64,000 nucleotides of DNA from Bacteroidota bacterium. GTDB taxonomy: Bacteria > Bacteroidota > Bacteroidia > Chitinophagales > Chitinophagaceae. The notes beneath the pieces were generated by a model. That model was given only the letters and a program-made list of their open reading frames with translations. It did no database searches and had not been told where the DNA came from. The DNA lies in NCBI GenBank assembly GCA_018267955.1, contig JAFDXL010000002.1, positions 268,873 through 332,872 of the forward strand, written 5' to 3'. Below, one piece after another: positions 48,522 through 58,751 of this stretch (its first letter is position 1; every line of letters starts with the position of its first letter). Both the position numbers and the translations under genes were made by a program.

Positions 48522-49523
48522 TTACTGCATCTGCTCATATTCAAAACTAGGATTACCTTTTATACCCTGCGCATTATAGAAGTCTAGAAAGTGCATTTTA
48601 AAGTACTTGTTATCCTGCGTTTTTATTACATACACCTTATTCTGTTTCACGGTATAATGCCCGGCTACTCTATCATAATCTTTCCAGTTAAAGCCTATGA
48701 TATCCCTCGCATCTGAAAAATGCATACTGCTTATCTTGTCAGCATTCATATTTTGGTAGGCTGTTACAGAATCTACGGCTGCAGTAGTATTATTTGCATT
48801 CAGCAGCACACCGCTTACCTGGTACGGAAATACAGCATTGTTATAAATGAGCTGCGTACTACGATAATGCGTGAACACGATATCCCAGGTATTCTTGGGT
48901 GGTTCCGGTGTTGTTATCCTTTCATCTTTTAGTGAAAAGTATACAAAATTGTAATTAGGATCTTTGGGTATCACTACTGTTTTAGGAGCATTATCCCGCA
49001 ACTTACTATAGGTCAGAATATATCCTTCGTTCGTATACCCCAATTGTATCTTCAGGAATGTATCAGCTATGTCACCGGGGTTGCATTTCAGAATAAACAC
49101 TTCCCTTTTAGAAGTGCCGGCGCCATTCAGCCATTCACCAATAGCGGTGGCGTTTGAGGCTCCGTTATAATCATCTATCTGCCATGGCTTGCCATTAACC
49201 ATAGAAGTATCATACACATCCTGCATTTCCGTACGATGTGTGTTAAATACAGAAAAATCCCGTTCTCCGTTTATGTAAATATGATAACCTAGAGGTGTAG
49301 ATTCAAAAGCCAGGTGCCAGCTACTCACTTTGCTGGTATAAACGATCTTTCCGCTAGCCAGGTTATAAAACACCTGGTCGGTATAGTCTTCTCCCATATC
49401 TACAGAAGCATGCTGAGCGCCACTTGGCGGAGGAAGGACAATGGGTTGGTCTTGCTTTTCACAGGAAACGAAAAACATGGATAAACAAACCAGAATTGGG
49501 CAAATAAGTAGTAATCTCCTCAT
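48522..49523 (-). CDS. HmuY-like lipoprotein
   Basis: Surface lipoprotein of 333 residues. Lipobox MFFVSC with Cys21. The body has the HmuY layout: HASVDMGEDYTDQVFYNLAS, VSSWHLAFESTPLGYHIYIN, NTWDIVFTHYRS, and the C-terminal KVYVIKTQDNKYFKMHFLDF typical of the family. HmuY proteins bind heme for outer-membrane receptors, but the two heme-ligand His of P. gingivalis HmuY cannot be placed, so heme binding is not shown. It stands alone, convergent with the lysozyme-like gene (11-nt gap), with no HmuR-like receptor nearby. Confidence 0.82.
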   Translation of the reverse strand: MRRLLLICPILVCLSMFFVSCEKQDQPIVLPPPSGAQHASVDMGEDYTDQVFYNLASGKIVYTSKVSSWHLAFESTPLGYHIYINGERDFSVFNTHRTEMQDVYDTSMVNGKPWQIDDYNGASNATAIGEWLNGAGTSKREVFILKCNPGDIADTFLKIQLGYTNEGYILTYSKLRDNAPKTVVIPKDPNYNFVYFSLKDERITTPEPPKNTWDIVFTHYRSTQLIYNNAVFPYQVSGVLLNANNTTAAVDSVTAYQNMNADKISSMHFSDARDIIGFNWKDYDRVAGHYTVKQNKVYVIKTQDNKYFKMHFLDFYNAQGIKGNPSFEYEQMQ

Positions 49524-49680
49524 TACTATGCAAATATCTTTCAGTTTTCCACAGCTTATGTCAGCCTTTTGTCATTAACCTATTTCCCTATACGTTTCCC
49601 CTGTAATATCCCCCTATTTAGCCTCAAATCAGGAGGGAACGCAAATAATTAATTAGGTTTGCATTTGAAAAATAACACAA

Positions 49681-50814
49681 ATGCGGGTAAAACACCTTTT
49701 TATTTTATCAGTTATTATTGCCGGGCTTTCTGCCTGTGGTGGCGGTGGCAAAAAATACCATGTATATGGTACCCTTGAAAATATGCCGGAACAGACCGTT
49801 TATCTCTCTGAATTGGGTATTGATAAGACTATTGTCGTAGATTCTGTAAAATCAGATAAATCAGGGCATTTTACGCTTTCTGCAAATGTGCCTGAGCCGG
49901 GTATATACAGGCTCAGTTTCTCAGGAAACGACCGCAAATTGCTTTTTTCATTTGACAAAGAAGATGTAACTATTAAAGGCGACTGGAGCGCACCTGAACA
50001 AAGTACGTTCTCCGGTTCAGCGGCATCTGAGAGCCTGGCCAGCTTTATGGCAGTGGTAAGAGGCCAGATGCACGATTTTAATACTATGGGTATTGTGATG
50101 GACAGCCTCAGAGCTAAGGGTAATGATAGCATGCTGGCTATTGCCGAATCCGATGTAAAGGATATGAAATTTCAGCTTACCCGCTTTATTGAGCAGTATG
50201 CTGATACTACTAAATACCTCCCGAATGCAATTTTTGCCGTACAAATACTGAATCCAGAAGTAGAAAAGGATTATTACAAAGTATTTATACAAAACCTGAG
50301 TGCCAAATACGCCAACGCAAAACTGGCAAAGGATTTTATTGCCAAATTCAATGCCTATATGGCAGCCGGCCAGCAGCAGCCCGGCGCCGCAGGCCCGGCT
50401 ATAGGTTCAGCGGCTCCGGAGCTGAGCCTGAATGCTACAGATGGGCGGCAGGTAACACTTTCTTCTTTAAAAGGTAAATATGTGCTGGTTGATTTCTGGG
50501 CTTCCTGGTGCGGCCCATGTCGTAGAGAAAATCCTAATGTGGTAGCAGCCTACAATAAATTCAAGGATAAAAACTTTACCATATTGGGTGTGTCCCTGGA
50601 TAACGACAAAGATAAATGGACAGAAGCTATCGCCAAAGATGGCCTTGTATGGACACAAGTAAGTGACCTTAAGGGCTGGGAATCTGCTGCCGCTCGCGAT
50701 TATGGTGTAGAGGCGATTCCTTCTAACTTCCTGGTAGACCCACAGGGTAAGATAATAGGCCGCGATCTGCGCGGGGAAGACCTTGAAAAAGCTTTGGCTG
50801 ATGTATTGAAATAA
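49681..50814 (+). CDS. TlpA-like thiol:disulfide lipoprotein with DUF4369 N-terminus
   Basis: Periplasmic thioredoxin-fold reductase, 377 residues, anchored as a lipoprotein (lipobox GLSAC, Cys19). N-terminal DUF4369-like beta domain (about 25-120, YHVYGTLENMPEQTVYLSEL), a helical linker, and a C-terminal thioredoxin/AhpC domain (about 240-377) with the active site DFWASWCGPCRRENPNV and the cis-proline in VEAIPSNFLVDPQG. Common in Bacteroidota; may reduce periplasmic cytochrome c or other thiols. Followed by a bidirectional terminator. Confidence 0.93.
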   Translation: MRVKHLFILSVIIAGLSACGGGGKKYHVYGTLENMPEQTVYLSELGIDKTIVVDSVKSDKSGHFTLSANVPEPGIYRLSFSGNDRKLLFSFDKEDVTIKGDWSAPEQSTFSGSAASESLASFMAVVRGQMHDFNTMGIVMDSLRAKGNDSMLAIAESDVKDMKFQLTRFIEQYADTTKYLPNAIFAVQILNPEVEKDYYKVFIQNLSAKYANAKLAKDFIAKFNAYMAAGQQQPGAAGPAIGSAAPELSLNATDGRQVTLSSLKGKYVLVDFWASWCGPCRRENPNVVAAYNKFKDKNFTILGVSLDNDKDKWTEAIAKDGLVWTQVSDLKGWESAAARDYGVEAIPSNFLVDPQGKIIGRDLRGEDLEKALADVLK

Positions 50815-50830
50815 TGAATGATCCTAATAA

Positions 50831-50860
50831 AGAAAGAGCGCCCAATGGGCGCTCTTTCTA
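50831..50860. terminator. Bidirectional terminator between the TlpA-like and outer-membrane genes
   Basis: Inverted repeat AGAAAGAGCGCCC (50831-50843) / GGGCGCTCTTTCT, with a 3-nt loop AAT. It lies in the 63-bp gap between convergent genes ending at 50814 and 50878. Confidence 0.87.
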
Positions 50861-50877
50861 TTTGCGTATTCTTTGGC

Positions 50878-51636
50878 TTATTTATTAAAAAGATGTTTCA
50901 TTTTCGATTTGCCTTTGTAATGTATGTCCATACCCAGGCTCAATAATACCAGGTTTACATTATACCCTGCATACGGCTTTACCATTACCGGTACACCGTT
51001 AACCATCATATTCTCCTGGTAATCTGTATTCATAAAATTGCCGGGATAGTATTGCAGTTTTACGCTGATACCTGGCGAAAAAGATCCACCCACAAATACA
51101 TAAGGCATCAGCAAAGGGGTACGATCGCTAAACCATTCATTGAACTTTTCCTTATTGCCTCTTTTAATAAAGCCTTTCTCTTTGTAGTTAAACGGAACAT
51201 CAAGGCCACCGCCCAGCATTACGTAATTGCGGCGTTTGATATTACCTATTTTGATACCTAACGGTACACCTATGGTATAAACCCTTCTTTTAATAGTACT
51301 ATCTGATGCCTTTATTTTTTCTATATATCCTATATTTTTAATTCCGGCTCCCGTATATAGTCCTACATGATTGCTGAAATCGTAATTGAAATTAAAACCG
51401 AAATTGAAGAAATAACTGAACCTTAGTGTACTCAACTGGCTTGATTTCCCGGGATAAGAGTATGTAGAGGTAGAAAAAATTGCCGCATCCAGTGCATTGC
51501 TCCAATAAAATTTATGCGGTTTTGGCTCGAATTTTTCTTCAATACGGTCAATATCCAGGGAATCGGCCTGAGCATAGCCGGCTTCTGACAACAGGTTTAA
51601 AAACAATAACAAACAAAGTGTAATACGTAGTCTCAT
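50878..51636 (-). CDS. Outer-membrane beta-barrel-like protein, 252 aa
   Basis: Start at 51636 gives the signal peptide MRLRITLCLLLFLNLLSEAG with cleavage near YAQ; the frame extends to 51663 but without a better start. The rest has the alternation and aromatic ends of a beta-barrel (FYWSNALDAAIFSTSTYSYP, FSYFFNFGFNFNYDFSNHVG, YVMLGGGLDVPFNYK, LKQYYPGNF-like) and a final strand LVLLSLGMDIHYKGK. No specific family recognised; PorT-like porins are a possibility. Convergent with the TlpA-like gene and divergent from lon. Confidence 0.78.
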   Translation of the reverse strand: MRLRITLCLLLFLNLLSEAGYAQADSLDIDRIEEKFEPKPHKFYWSNALDAAIFSTSTYSYPGKSSQLSTLRFSYFFNFGFNFNYDFSNHVGLYTGAGIKNIGYIEKIKASDSTIKRRVYTIGVPLGIKIGNIKRRNYVMLGGGLDVPFNYKEKGFIKRGNKEKFNEWFSDRTPLLMPYVFVGGSFSPGISVKLQYYPGNFMNTDYQENMMVNGVPVMVKPYAGYNVNLVLLSLGMDIHYKGKSKMKHLFNK

Positions 51637-51773
51637 CTTGCGATTTTTGGCAAAGATAGGCAAGATAGGTTCCTGTAAAAATTACAGGTTTATTAGGTTG
51701 GCATAGGAGTTGACACGTATCTTTATCAATTACTTTTCTTTCTTTAAAAGAAATATTGTCATACGATACATAG

Positions 51774-54197
51774 ATGAACGATACAAAATCAATGATTGAA
51801 ATGCTGCTGGCGCAACCCGAACAGGAAGTGGAGTTTATGCCCATTGTGCCATTAGGCGAGGATGAGCTGGATGACCAGGAAAAAGGTAACCTGCCCGAGG
51901 AAGTACCCGTAATAGTACTTAGGAACACTGTATTATTCCCGAATGTAGTATTACCCATAACTGTAGCCCGCGAAAAATCTGTTAAGGCAATAAATGAAGC
52001 ACAGAAAAATGGCAAATGGATAGCCGTTGTTGCGCAAAAGAACGGTAACGAAGAAGATCCCAACCCAGAAGATATATACCAGGTAGGTACGCTTGCCAAG
52101 ATCGTAAAGCAGATAAAAATGCCGGACGGCAATACCACTATATTCATTATGGGCCGTATGCGCTTCCGCATAGAAGCCTATACGCAGGTAGAGCCCTACT
52201 ATACAGCTAAGATCAAATACCTGGAGGATAATTTTCCGAAAGAAGATGCAGAATTTGAGGCACTGGTGGCGTCTATCAAAGAACAGTCAGAGCTGATAGC
52301 ACAGCAATCGCCCAATATGCCTAACGAAACCAGCATCGTTCTGCGCAATATTGAGCACCAGTCTTTCCTGGTACACTTCGTAGCATCTAACCTCAGCGTA
52401 AAACTTACTGAAAAGCAGGCCCTGCTCGAAGAGGATGATGTGAAAAAGCGGGCAGAAAAATTATTGCAACTGCTGCATTCTGAGCTGCAACTGGTAGAGT
52501 TAAAGAACGAGATCACCAATAAGACACGCGCGGATATAGACAAACAGCAACGCGAATACTTCCTGCAACAGCAAATGAAGTCGATTCGTGAAGAGCTGGG
52601 TGGCGACCCTAATGAACGGGAAATAAACGACCTGCAAAAACGCGCAGAAGGCATCAACTGGCCGGAGGCTGCACAGGAGCTTTTCAAAAAAGATATTGAA
52701 AAGCTGCAGCGTATGCACCCAAGCACCCCCGATTATTCGGTGATCTATAATCACTGCGACCTGATGCTGGACCTTCCCTGGGGCGTTTATACCGAGGATA
52801 GTTACGACCTGAAAAAGGCCCAAAAAATACTGGATGACGACCATTATGGTATGCATAAGATCAAGGATCGTATACTGGAATACCTGGCCGTATTGAAACT
52901 GAAAGGTGATATGAAATCACCTATCCTTTGTTTCGTAGGGCCTCCGGGTATTGGTAAAACATCCCTTGGGCGTAGCATTGCCAACGCTATCAACCGCAAA
53001 TATGTACGCCTGAGCCTTGGTGGACTACATGATGAGAGTGAACTGCGCGGCCATCGTAAAACTTACATTGGCGCCATGCCGGGCCGTATCATACAATCGC
53101 TCCGTAAGGTAAAATCCGCCAACCCTGTATTTATCCTTGATGAGATCGATAAAATAGGTAAAGACTTCCGCGGCGATCCAAGCTCGGCATTGCTGGAAAT
53201 ACTGGATCCGGAACAAAACAATTCTTTCTATGATAACTACCTGGAACTGGAGTTTGACCTATCTAAGGTATTGTTTGTAGCTACAGCTAACAGCCTGGGA
53301 GATATACAGCCAGCCCTGCGTGACCGTATGGAGATCATACAGCTGACGGGGTACTCCATGGAGGAAAAAACAGAGATCGCAAAACGCCACCTGATACCAA
53401 AGCAAAAGGAACTGCATGGACTGGATAAAGTGGCCATCAAATTCAACGACAAGGTTTTAAATAAGATAGTACAGGAGTATACCCGTGAATCGGGCGTGCG
53501 TGAGCTGGACAGGCTTATTGCCAGCATGATGCGTTCTATAGCACGGCAGGTAGCTATGGGCGAAAAGGTAGCCCCGCAGGTAACTGCAGAGCAGGTGGAA
53601 AAAGTGTTGGGTAAGCCGAAGTTCACGAATGAGATCTATACCAAGGGACACCCAGCCGGTGTGGCTGTAGGCCTCGCCTGGACTTACGTAGGCGGCGATA
53701 TCCTGTTCATCGAAGCCAGCCTGGCAAAGGGTAAAGGTGGTTTTTCCCTTACAGGTAATTTAGGCACAGTAATGAAAGAAAGTGCTTCTACCGCTTTATC
53801 GTTCCTGAAGGCGCATGCTGCCGAGTTCGGCATCCCTTATGAGCGCTTCGACGAGTACAATATTCATATACATGTGCCGGAAGGCGCCGTACCTAAAGAT
53901 GGACCCAGCGCCGGTGTTACCATGCTCACGGCTCTTACATCTGCATTCACAGGCCGCAGGGTAAAACCACACCTGGCAATGACCGGAGAAATAACGCTGC
54001 GCGGACAGGTATTGCCTGTGGGTGGCATTAAGGAGAAAATACTGGCTGCTAAACGTGCAGGCATCAAAGATGTGATACTATGTGTGCAGAACGAGAAAGA
54101 TGTAGAAGAGATCAATCCTGCGTATATCAAAGGCATGCGTTTCCACTATGTAAATGAAATGAAAGAAGTGGTGGATTTTGCTTTGATGAAAAAATAA
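51774..54197 (+). CDS. lon: ATP-dependent protease Lon
   Basis: AAA+ protease for damaged and regulatory proteins, 807 residues, standard size. N-terminal LAN domain ([20 protein letters not shown]), a coiled-coil linker, ATPase with Walker [14 protein letters not shown] and Walker [12 protein letters not shown], and C-terminal protease with the catalytic Ser in [14 protein letters not shown] and the Lys in [14 protein letters not shown]. Its promoter region has no full box of the set seen upstream (a one-mismatch TGAC-ACGT-ATCT lies about 55 bp before the ATG). Followed by a terminator. Confidence 0.98.
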   Translation: MNDTKSMIEMLLAQPEQEVEFMPIVPLGEDELDDQEKGNLPEEVPVIVLRNTVLFPNVVLPITVAREKSVKAINEAQKNGKWIAVVAQKNGNEEDPNPEDIYQVGTLAKIVKQIKMPDGNTTIFIMGRMRFRIEAYTQVEPYYTAKIKYLEDNFPKEDAEFEALVASIKEQSELIAQQSPNMPNETSIVLRNIEHQSFLVHFVASNLSVKLTEKQALLEEDDVKKRAEKLLQLLHSELQLVELKNEITNKTRADIDKQQREYFLQQQMKSIREELGGDPNEREINDLQKRAEGINWPEAAQELFKKDIEKLQRMHPSTPDYSVIYNHCDLMLDLPWGVYTEDSYDLKKAQKILDDDHYGMHKIKDRILEYLAVLKLKGDMKSPILCFVGPPGIGKTSLGRSIANAINRKYVRLSLGGLHDESELRGHRKTYIGAMPGRIIQSLRKVKSANPVFILDEIDKIGKDFRGDPSSALLEILDPEQNNSFYDNYLELEFDLSKVLFVATANSLGDIQPALRDRMEIIQLTGYSMEEKTEIAKRHLIPKQKELHGLDKVAIKFNDKVLNKIVQEYTRESGVRELDRLIASMMRSIARQVAMGEKVAPQVTAEQVEKVLGKPKFTNEIYTKGHPAGVAVGLAWTYVGGDILFIEASLAKGKGGFSLTGNLGTVMKESASTALSFLKAHAAEFGIPYERFDEYNIHIHVPEGAVPKDGPSAGVTMLTALTSAFTGRRVKPHLAMTGEITLRGQVLPVGGIKEKILAAKRAGIKDVILCVQNEKDVEEINPAYIKGMRFHYVNEMKEVVDFALMKK

Positions 54198-54216
54198 GGA
54201 ACCTAACTATTCATAT

Positions 54217-54245
54217 AAAAGGTTGCCCAATGGGCAACCTTTTTT
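54217..54245 (+). terminator. Rho-independent terminator after lon
   Basis: AAAAGGTTGCCC / GGGCAACCTTTT with loop AAT, then a T-run. It lies 20 nt after the lon stop. Confidence 0.92.
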
Positions 54246-54341
54246 CATTTTCCTGAATTTTAATTTGGACAATACGTTCTATAACGTATATTTACGTTAC
54301 AAAGAAATTCAAAAGCTACTATACATACTAATTACAGATCA

Positions 54342-54728
54342 ATGGCACAGAAAAAATCATTAGCAACACTTACAAAGGCAGAAGAAGAAGTAATGCAAAT
54401 AATATGGGAACTGCAACGTTGCTTGGTACGCGATGTAATAGAAAAGCTGGGTGACCCGGACATGCCGCACAGCACTATATCTTCTGTAGTACGGATACTG
54501 GAACGCAAGGGGTTTGTAGATCATAAAGCTTACGGAAAGACTTACGAGTACTTCCCTATTGTTACCAAAGAAGAATATGCTAACCATGGTGTAAAAAGCC
54601 TGGTAGAGAAGTACTTCGGTGGCTCACCTAAAAAACTGGTAAGCTTCCTGGTAAAGAATGAGGATATGGACTTAAAGGAACTGAACGACCTGATGAAAAA
54701 GCTGGATAATAATTCAAAAAAGAAATGA
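54342..54728 (+). CDS. BlaI/MecI/CopY-family transcriptional regulator
   Basis: Winged-helix repressor of 128 residues, dimeric and usually inactivated by a BlaR1/MecR1-type protease. The helix-turn-helix block is ISSVVRILERKGFVDHKAYG after LTKAEEEVMQIIWELQRCLV, the standard family start. The C-terminal half is a dimerisation helix (YFGGSPKKLVSFLVKNEDM). It opens a four-gene run with a TPR protein and two BlaR1-like proteases. With the proteases downstream, it probably represses its own operon. The operator was not identified. Confidence 0.94.
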   Translation: MAQKKSLATLTKAEEEVMQIIWELQRCLVRDVIEKLGDPDMPHSTISSVVRILERKGFVDHKAYGKTYEYFPIVTKEEYANHGVKSLVEKYFGGSPKKLVSFLVKNEDMDLKELNDLMKKLDNNSKKK

Positions 54729-54754
54729 CCTTCTGATTCTTAAAAAAAGCTTCA

Positions 54755-55741
54755 ATGAGCCTTAGACGCTTTCTATACTTATCATGCCTGGTTGCTTCTG
54801 CACATGGATATGCGCAGGCCCCGCCTGAATTGTATAGTGAGTATATAAAGGAAGCAAACAAATACTACGACAATAAAGAATATCAGAAATCTGCCATCGC
54901 CTATACTAATGCTTTTGCTTCTTTTGGTGGCAAGGGATATACTGACGACCGATACAATGCTGCTTGTTCCTGGTCTTTGGCGGGCAATACCGATTCTGCA
55001 TTTTCTCAGCTCTTTAGAATAGCTGAAAAAGCAAACTATATTGATCTTAACCACCTTGCTGCGGATCCCGACCTGGAACCTTTAAGAAAAGATGCCCGCT
55101 GGCAGCCATTGTATAATCTTGTAAAAGCCAACAAAGAGAAAAATGAAGCAGGATTAAATAAGCCTCTTGTTGCCATTCTGGATACGGTTATGATAGAAGA
55201 TCAAAAATATCGGATGCAGATAGAAAACATTGAGAAAAAATATGGCCGTCAATCAGCAGAGATAAAATCTCTCTGGCAAATCATAAATGAAAAAGATTCT
55301 ATAAACCTGGTTAAGGTAAAAGCCATACTCGACAAATATGGCTGGCTTGGGCCGGAAAGTATTGGCCGTGAAGGCAACAACACGCTATTCCTGGTCATAC
55401 AACATGCTGATATCAGAACACAGCAAAAATATCTACCCATGATTCGGAATGCTGTGAAAGCAAAAAAAGCACGCCCCGAGGCGCTGGCCTTGCTGGAAGA
55501 CAGGGTGGCAATCCGTACCGGCAAAAAACAGATATATGGCAGTCAGATAGCCATATCTAAAGACGGGCAATATTATGTGGATATTTTAGACGATCCGGAT
55601 AATGTAGATAAACGACGCGCTGAGGTAGGGCTGGGGCCTTTGTCTGATTACGTATCTCATTGGAAGATAAAATGGAATGCTGACGAATACAAAAAACAAC
55701 TGCCTGAACTGGAACGTAAACAACAAGCACAATTTAAATAA
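54755..55741 (+). CDS. Exported TPR protein with DUF6624-like C-terminus
   Basis: Exported protein of 328 residues; signal MSLRRFLYLSCLVASAHGYA, cleaved before QAPP. Residues about 25-130 hold tetratricopeptide-like helices (YIKEANKYYDNKEYQKSAIA, YNAACSWSLAGNTDSAFSQL, DPDLEPLRKDARWQPLYNLV). The C-terminal half (about 170-320) with KYGWLGPESIGREGNNTLFL and ISKDGQYYVDILDDPDNVDK is DUF6624-like. It lies 26 nt after the BlaI gene and 13 nt before BlaR1, so it is in the operon. Function unknown; such TPR proteins accompany BlaR1-like operons in Bacteroidota. Confidence 0.8.
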   Translation: MSLRRFLYLSCLVASAHGYAQAPPELYSEYIKEANKYYDNKEYQKSAIAYTNAFASFGGKGYTDDRYNAACSWSLAGNTDSAFSQLFRIAEKANYIDLNHLAADPDLEPLRKDARWQPLYNLVKANKEKNEAGLNKPLVAILDTVMIEDQKYRMQIENIEKKYGRQSAEIKSLWQIINEKDSINLVKVKAILDKYGWLGPESIGREGNNTLFLVIQHADIRTQQKYLPMIRNAVKAKKARPEALALLEDRVAIRTGKKQIYGSQIAISKDGQYYVDILDDPDNVDKRRAEVGLGPLSDYVSHWKIKWNADEYKKQLPELERKQQAQFK

Positions 55742-55754
55742 ACAAGTATAAACC

Positions 55755-57191
55755 ATGCTCCAATACATCCTTAACACAAGCGCGATATGGCTGCTTAGCC
55801 TTTTGGTTTTTGACTTGTTCCTTCGTAGGGAAACATTTCATAGCTATAATAGATTTTACTTGCTTAGTACGTTCACGATTGGCCTGTTACTACCCTTGTG
55901 GCAATTGCAGGAGGCAACAGTACAATACACCGCAACGTTAGGCAGCAGGCCTATCGCACATAACGCTGCATTGCTTAAAGAAACCATATCTAACAGCCAA
56001 CCTGCCGCCGCCGCACTTGGTCTGTCAACGCTAATATGGAGCATCTACATTGCAGGCCTGGTCCTAGCCGCTATTCTACTATTAAAAGATCTGATCACTT
56101 TATCTGTCGCATACAACAAAGGCAACAAATTTAAAGATGGCGTATGGACGGTTATTGAAACCAGTAGGCCGCATAGCCCTTATTCAGCATTCCGTTTTGT
56201 ATTTATTAGCAGCAGAGAAAATTATACTGAAGAGCAGCTACGCATCATCCTTACACACGAAGAGCAACACGGGCATTTGTTGCACTTCTTCGACCTGCTT
56301 TTTATGCAGCTGGCAAAGATCGTATTCTGGTTTCATCCGCTGGTATACCTCTATAATGAAAGACTTGCAACTGTACACGAATTCCAGGCAGATGCTGCTG
56401 TAGATAAACCTCCGAAAGAGTATGGACAATTTTTGATAGAACAAGCCATCTTACAGTCAGCCCCTGCCCTTTCTCATTCATTTAATCGCTCACCTATAAA
56501 AAAACGTATAATTATGCTTACTCGTCATTCTTCTGCTTTATCAAAAAGCAAACTGTTATTAGCACTACCCTTGTTATTGGTATCTGCACTTTGCTTCTCT
56601 AAAAATGCACTGTCTGATAATACGCGCATTACCGATGGTAATAAAGTAACCTTTCACGGTAATACATTTATAGTACGCAAGCACACCCCGGATACCACTA
56701 TCGTGACTGATCCTACAACGGGTAAAGACAGAACTTTCATTACTGTTAAAGATGGCCTATTTGTAGAATCTATGAACGGTAAAAAAGTTTACGGAGAGCA
56801 AGACTTCCAGGGAGCATATGCATATGACAACACCAGCCTTAAAAGCGAGGCCCTAAAAGAGTATTTACTTGGAAATCTAAAAGAAGAGATAAAGCAATTA
56901 AAAGATGGAGACTATTATCTACTGATGGATTGTTTGACAGTAGATGAGAATGGTAAGATCGTCTATTACAACTATGGTGGTATTAGTACCAGCTTTGATG
57001 ATGTAGCAGGTGTTGAAACTGATGGTGCTAAAAACGTACAGGATGCTTTTGCCAAAAAGATAGATGAACTTATCATGAATGCCCCTAAACATAAACCAGC
57101 AAATATTAAAGGTCAGAATGTTCCTGTACAGATCTACACAAACATCGAGAATACGTTTACGGTAAAAGGAGGAAAAGTAACACGCTTATAA
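55755..57191 (+). CDS. BlaR1/MecR1-like M56 membrane protease, copy 1
   Basis: Integral membrane zinc metalloprotease of 478 residues, presumably the antirepressor of the BlaI-like regulator. Membrane helices lie at the N-terminus (ILNTSAIWLLSLLVFDLFL), near 35-55, near 85-110, and after the protease domain (LLLALPLLLVSALCFSK). The M56 site is HEEQHGHLLHFFD (about residue 168), with the third ligand in HEFQADAAVD. The extracytoplasmic C-terminus (about 290-478) is not a penicillin-binding domain: no SxxK-SxN-KTG set is seen. Thus it probably senses something other than a beta-lactam. The next gene is a close paralogue. Confidence 0.92.
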   Translation: MLQYILNTSAIWLLSLLVFDLFLRRETFHSYNRFYLLSTFTIGLLLPLWQLQEATVQYTATLGSRPIAHNAALLKETISNSQPAAAALGLSTLIWSIYIAGLVLAAILLLKDLITLSVAYNKGNKFKDGVWTVIETSRPHSPYSAFRFVFISSRENYTEEQLRIILTHEEQHGHLLHFFDLLFMQLAKIVFWFHPLVYLYNERLATVHEFQADAAVDKPPKEYGQFLIEQAILQSAPALSHSFNRSPIKKRIIMLTRHSSALSKSKLLLALPLLLVSALCFSKNALSDNTRITDGNKVTFHGNTFIVRKHTPDTTIVTDPTTGKDRTFITVKDGLFVESMNGKKVYGEQDFQGAYAYDNTSLKSEALKEYLLGNLKEEIKQLKDGDYYLLMDCLTVDENGKIVYYNYGGISTSFDDVAGVETDGAKNVQDAFAKKIDELIMNAPKHKPANIKGQNVPVQIYTNIENTFTVKGGKVTRL

Positions 57192-57212
57192 TCATAACAA
57201 ACTTTGACCATT

Positions 57213-58679
57213 ATGCTCCAATACATCCTTAACACAAGCGCAATATGGCTGCTCAGCCTGCTGGTCTTCGATCTGTTCTTTAGCAAGGAAGCCTATCATG
57301 GTTTCAACAGGGCTTATCTGCTGCTGACTTTTATACTTGGCTTACTGTTACCCCTATGGTCGTGGCACGGCGTCGGTTTTGAGTATGCAGGCAACCTGGC
57401 ACAACCTGTAACAGAAAGATCCGCGGCTATTAAAGACTCCATCACCAATAGCAAAGCGGCAAATGTAGCATCAGGAAAACAGATCATACTATTATTCATT
57501 TACCTGTCGGGGGTATTGGTATCGCTTGTATTAACAGTAAAGGAAGCCATCACTATAATTAACAGCTATAAGCATGGTAATAAATTTAAAGACGGTGTAT
57601 GGACTATTGTAGAAACAGGGAAGCAACACAGCCCTTATTCTGCATTCCGATATGTATTCATCAGCAGCAAAAAAGACTATTCAGATGATGAATTGCGTAT
57701 TATACTGACGCACGAAGAGCAACATGGCCACCTGCTCCATTTCTTTGATCTGTTATTTATGCAGATAGCTAAAATCGTATGTTGGTTCCACCCGCTGGTA
57801 TATATGTATGCAGAAAGGCTGAGCATTGTGCACGAATACCAGGCCGATGCGGCGGTGGACAAAGCGCCAAAAGAATACGGACAATTTCTTATAGAACAAG
57901 CCATCTTACAGTCAGCCCCTGCCCTCTCGCATTCATTCAATCGTTCACCTGTAAAAAAGAGAATCATGATGCTAACAAGAAATTCATCTTCCATATCAAA
58001 AAGCAAAATATTGCTGACCTTACCATTGGCACTGGTATGTATACTATGTTTTACCAAAAACGCTTTTTCTTATGATAATCGCGTACAAAATGGGAATACG
58101 GTTACTATGTGGGGAAACACTATCAAATTGAGCTCCGGGATACCGGATACGGTCATTGTAGTAGACCCCACAAACGGAAACGAATCCATGCATATTATGC
58201 AACGAGGCCCTTTGCCAGACTCGCTAAATGGTGATAGAATTTATGCGGATTACCAAATTCATGATATGGCTAACAGGATGAATGCATCAGCAAATACAAC
58301 GGCTGGTTTTACAGATAAAGGCATCAAAGAGTACCTGCTTACGAATATGAAGGAGGAACTCAAACAATTAAAAGACGGTAGCTATTATTTGCATCTTGAT
58401 AATGTAGTAGTCGATAAGAATGGTGCTATTGCTTATTTTGAATATGCCGGGCTTACTATGGCTGCAGAGGTAAATGGCGGAGGCATGCATATCAGCATCA
58501 AAGACACTATAGATAAAAAAACACAGGACGCAATTGCGCGTAAGCTTACAGAACTACTGCACGATGCCCCTACACATATAGCTGCCACAGTAAAAGGAGA
58601 ATACGTACCCATGCTGGTGGACAATACTGATTTTCATAATCCCTTTACAATAAAAGGTGGAAAGCTTACTGCATTGTAA
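57213..58679 (+). CDS. BlaR1/MecR1-like M56 membrane protease, copy 2
   Basis: 488-residue paralogue of the preceding gene with the same layout: N-terminal helices, M56 site HEEQHGHLLHFFDLLF, third ligand HEYQADAAVD, one more helix (ILLTLPLALVCILCFTK), and an extracytoplasmic C-terminus. Start at 57213 (MLQYILNTSA); an in-frame ATG 9 nt earlier exists, but 57213 is the position matching copy 1. The 29 bases from each ATG are identical in both copies, as are 35 bases near 56440 and 57892. The C-terminal sensor halves differ much more, which suggests different ligands. Ends before a bidirectional terminator. Confidence 0.92.
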   Translation: MLQYILNTSAIWLLSLLVFDLFFSKEAYHGFNRAYLLLTFILGLLLPLWSWHGVGFEYAGNLAQPVTERSAAIKDSITNSKAANVASGKQIILLFIYLSGVLVSLVLTVKEAITIINSYKHGNKFKDGVWTIVETGKQHSPYSAFRYVFISSKKDYSDDELRIILTHEEQHGHLLHFFDLLFMQIAKIVCWFHPLVYMYAERLSIVHEYQADAAVDKAPKEYGQFLIEQAILQSAPALSHSFNRSPVKKRIMMLTRNSSSISKSKILLTLPLALVCILCFTKNAFSYDNRVQNGNTVTMWGNTIKLSSGIPDTVIVVDPTNGNESMHIMQRGPLPDSLNGDRIYADYQIHDMANRMNASANTTAGFTDKGIKEYLLTNMKEELKQLKDGSYYLHLDNVVVDKNGAIAYFEYAGLTMAAEVNGGGMHISIKDTIDKKTQDAIARKLTELLHDAPTHIAATVKGEYVPMLVDNTDFHNPFTIKGGKLTAL

Positions 58680-58700
58680 ATCAGATATTCAACAACGATA

Positions 58701-58730
58701 AAAAGGGCTGCCAATTGGCAGCCCTTTTAT
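58701..58730. terminator. Bidirectional terminator between BlaR1 copy 2 and the DPP III-like gene
   Basis: Inverted repeat AAAAGGGCTGCCAA (58701-58714) / TTGGCAGCCCTTTT (58715-58728) with T-run flanks; loop minimal. It separates convergent genes ending at 58679 and 58752. Confidence 0.87.
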
Positions 58731-58751
58731 GTATACTCCTAGTTACAAGCC

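Noticed and set aside
51719..51730. TGAC-ACGT-ATCT upstream of lon as a further regulon box
   Set aside because: One arm is broken (ATCT) and no TAnnTTTG follows at 22-23 nt, so I do not count it.
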